50,401 nucleotides of DNA, taken from NCBI GenBank assembly GCA_041621405.1, contig JBFKAV010000007.1, forward strand, positions 1 through 50,401. Direction: 5' to 3'. Positions 50,030 through 50,401 of the stretch are shown piece by piece; position 1 is the first letter of the stretch, and the number at the start of each line of letters is the position of its first letter. The notes below the pieces were generated by a model that was not told the DNA's origin, ran no database searches, and worked only from the letters and a program-made list of their open reading frames with translations. The translations under genes and the position numbers were made by a program. The stretch is from JBFKAV01 sp041621405 (GTDB lineage: Bacteria; Pseudomonadota; Alphaproteobacteria; Rhodobacterales; Rhodobacteraceae).

Positions 50030-50401
50030 ATGTGGGACTACGTCAAGATCGCGGTCTTCGGGGTGATCGCGGTCTTCGCCGCGATCGCTGCCAATTTCGC
50101 CCGCGACCTCGCCTACCAGGTCCACGCGATCATCGTCATGCTCGTCGCCGCCGGCCTGTTCCTGTGGACGGTTCGGCAAGTGGACGAGCCGAAGCCGGCG
50201 CCCGAAACCGGCTATATGGACAGCGTGGTGCGCGCCGGCGCGATCGCCACCGCACTCTGGGGCGTGGTGGGCTTCCTGGTGGGCGTGATCATCGCCTTCC
50301 AGCTGCCGTTTCCGCAGCTCAACTTCGAATGGGCCCAGGGCTACCTGAACTTCGGCAAGCTGAGGCCGCTGCACACGTCGGCCGTGATATTCGCCTTCGG
50401 C
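50030..50401 (+). CDS. ccoN: cbb3-type cytochrome c oxidase subunit I, 3'-truncated
   Basis: The first 124 residues of CcoN, running off the window. The sequence opens MWDYVKIAVFGVIAVFAAIA, continues with a second span (HAIIVMLVAAGLFLWTV), the VVRAGAIATALWGVVGFLVG segment, and FNFEWAQG-like LNFEWAQGYLNFGKLRPLHT, ending in SAVIFAFG, where the first heme-ligand His region (RPLHTSAV) is present. The high-affinity oxidase reduces O2 at low oxygen. AAGG lies about ten bases before the ATG at 50030. ccoO, ccoQ and ccoP are expected downstream. Confidence 0.95.
   Translation, partial: MWDYVKIAVFGVIAVFAAIAANFARDLAYQVHAIIVMLVAAGLFLWTVRQVDEPKPAPETGYMDSVVRAGAIATALWGVVGFLVGVIIAFQLPFPQLNFEWAQGYLNFGKLRPLHTSAVIFAFG

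Overview
The window is high-GC DNA (strong G/C preference at third codon positions) from an alphaproteobacterium, almost certainly a member of the Rhodobacterales (Rhodobacter/Paracoccus type). The evidence is the gene content and order: mcd-pckA, chvI-chvG-hprK-rapZ-EIIA-HPr, hbd-etfA-etfB-cobalamin adenosyltransferase, trcR, ffs-dnaX-ybaB-recR, pheA-cycM, and hemN-fnrL-usp-ccoN with FNR boxes. It looks like ordinary chromosome: no rRNA, tRNA, CRISPR array, transposase or prophage was found.

Layout. 1-5.4 kb: the end of an MFS transporter, a probable methylsuccinyl-CoA dehydrogenase (mcd, ethylmalonyl-CoA pathway), a TauE/SafE permease and PEP carboxykinase. 5.7-10.2 kb: the ChvI/ChvG two-component system followed by a short HPr kinase, RapZ, a mannose-type EIIA and HPr, which is the alphaproteobacterial regulatory PTS. 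10.2-19.8 kb: an acyltransferase, 3-hydroxybutyryl-CoA dehydrogenase, a DUF6473-like protein, EtfA/EtfB, a PduO-type adenosyltransferase, a small HIG1 membrane protein, an SDR, ParC, a secreted RNase T2. 19.9-28.1 kb: TrcR, the glycine betaine monooxygenase pair GbcA/GbcB, a NarL-type two-component system, two secreted Asp/Gly-rich proteins and peptidase T. 28.1-32.9 kb: recR, ybaB, dnaX and the SRP RNA on the minus strand, with a TRIC-type membrane protein and a phosphatase on the plus strand set between them. 33-46.6 kb: an M24 pseudo-peptidase, CpdB, NudC, an SRPBCC protein, prephenate dehydratase, membrane-anchored cytochrome c, the YejABEF microcin C/peptide importer and a translationally coupled glycosyltransferase. 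46.7-50.4 kb: HemN, FnrL, a two-domain Usp and the start of CcoN.

How the genes fit together. Mcd passes electrons to ETF (EtfAB), and the adenosyltransferase supplies the B12 coenzyme for the mutases of the same pathway. pckA adds gluconeogenic output. A shared GTTAGCGC-type element upstream of pckA/chvI and etfB hints at common control. The last block is an oxygen-response module: FNR boxes lie in both divergent promoters of the fnrL region.

The best candidate for something undescribed is the block at 23.2-26.8 kb. A NarL-type sensor/regulator pair sits beside two secreted low-complexity proteins, both built from NSG-x-G repeats plus Asp runs. A near-identical 15-base motif with GAC-N4-GTC symmetry lies upstream of the kinase gene and of each secreted-protein gene, which suggests a small dedicated regulon. 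Other items worth a look are a duplicated tail of mcd behind a 13-bp perfect hairpin, a REP-like family confined to convergent gene junctions, a phosphatase gene whose 3' end lies antisense to the SRP RNA, and an apparent ATT start codon.
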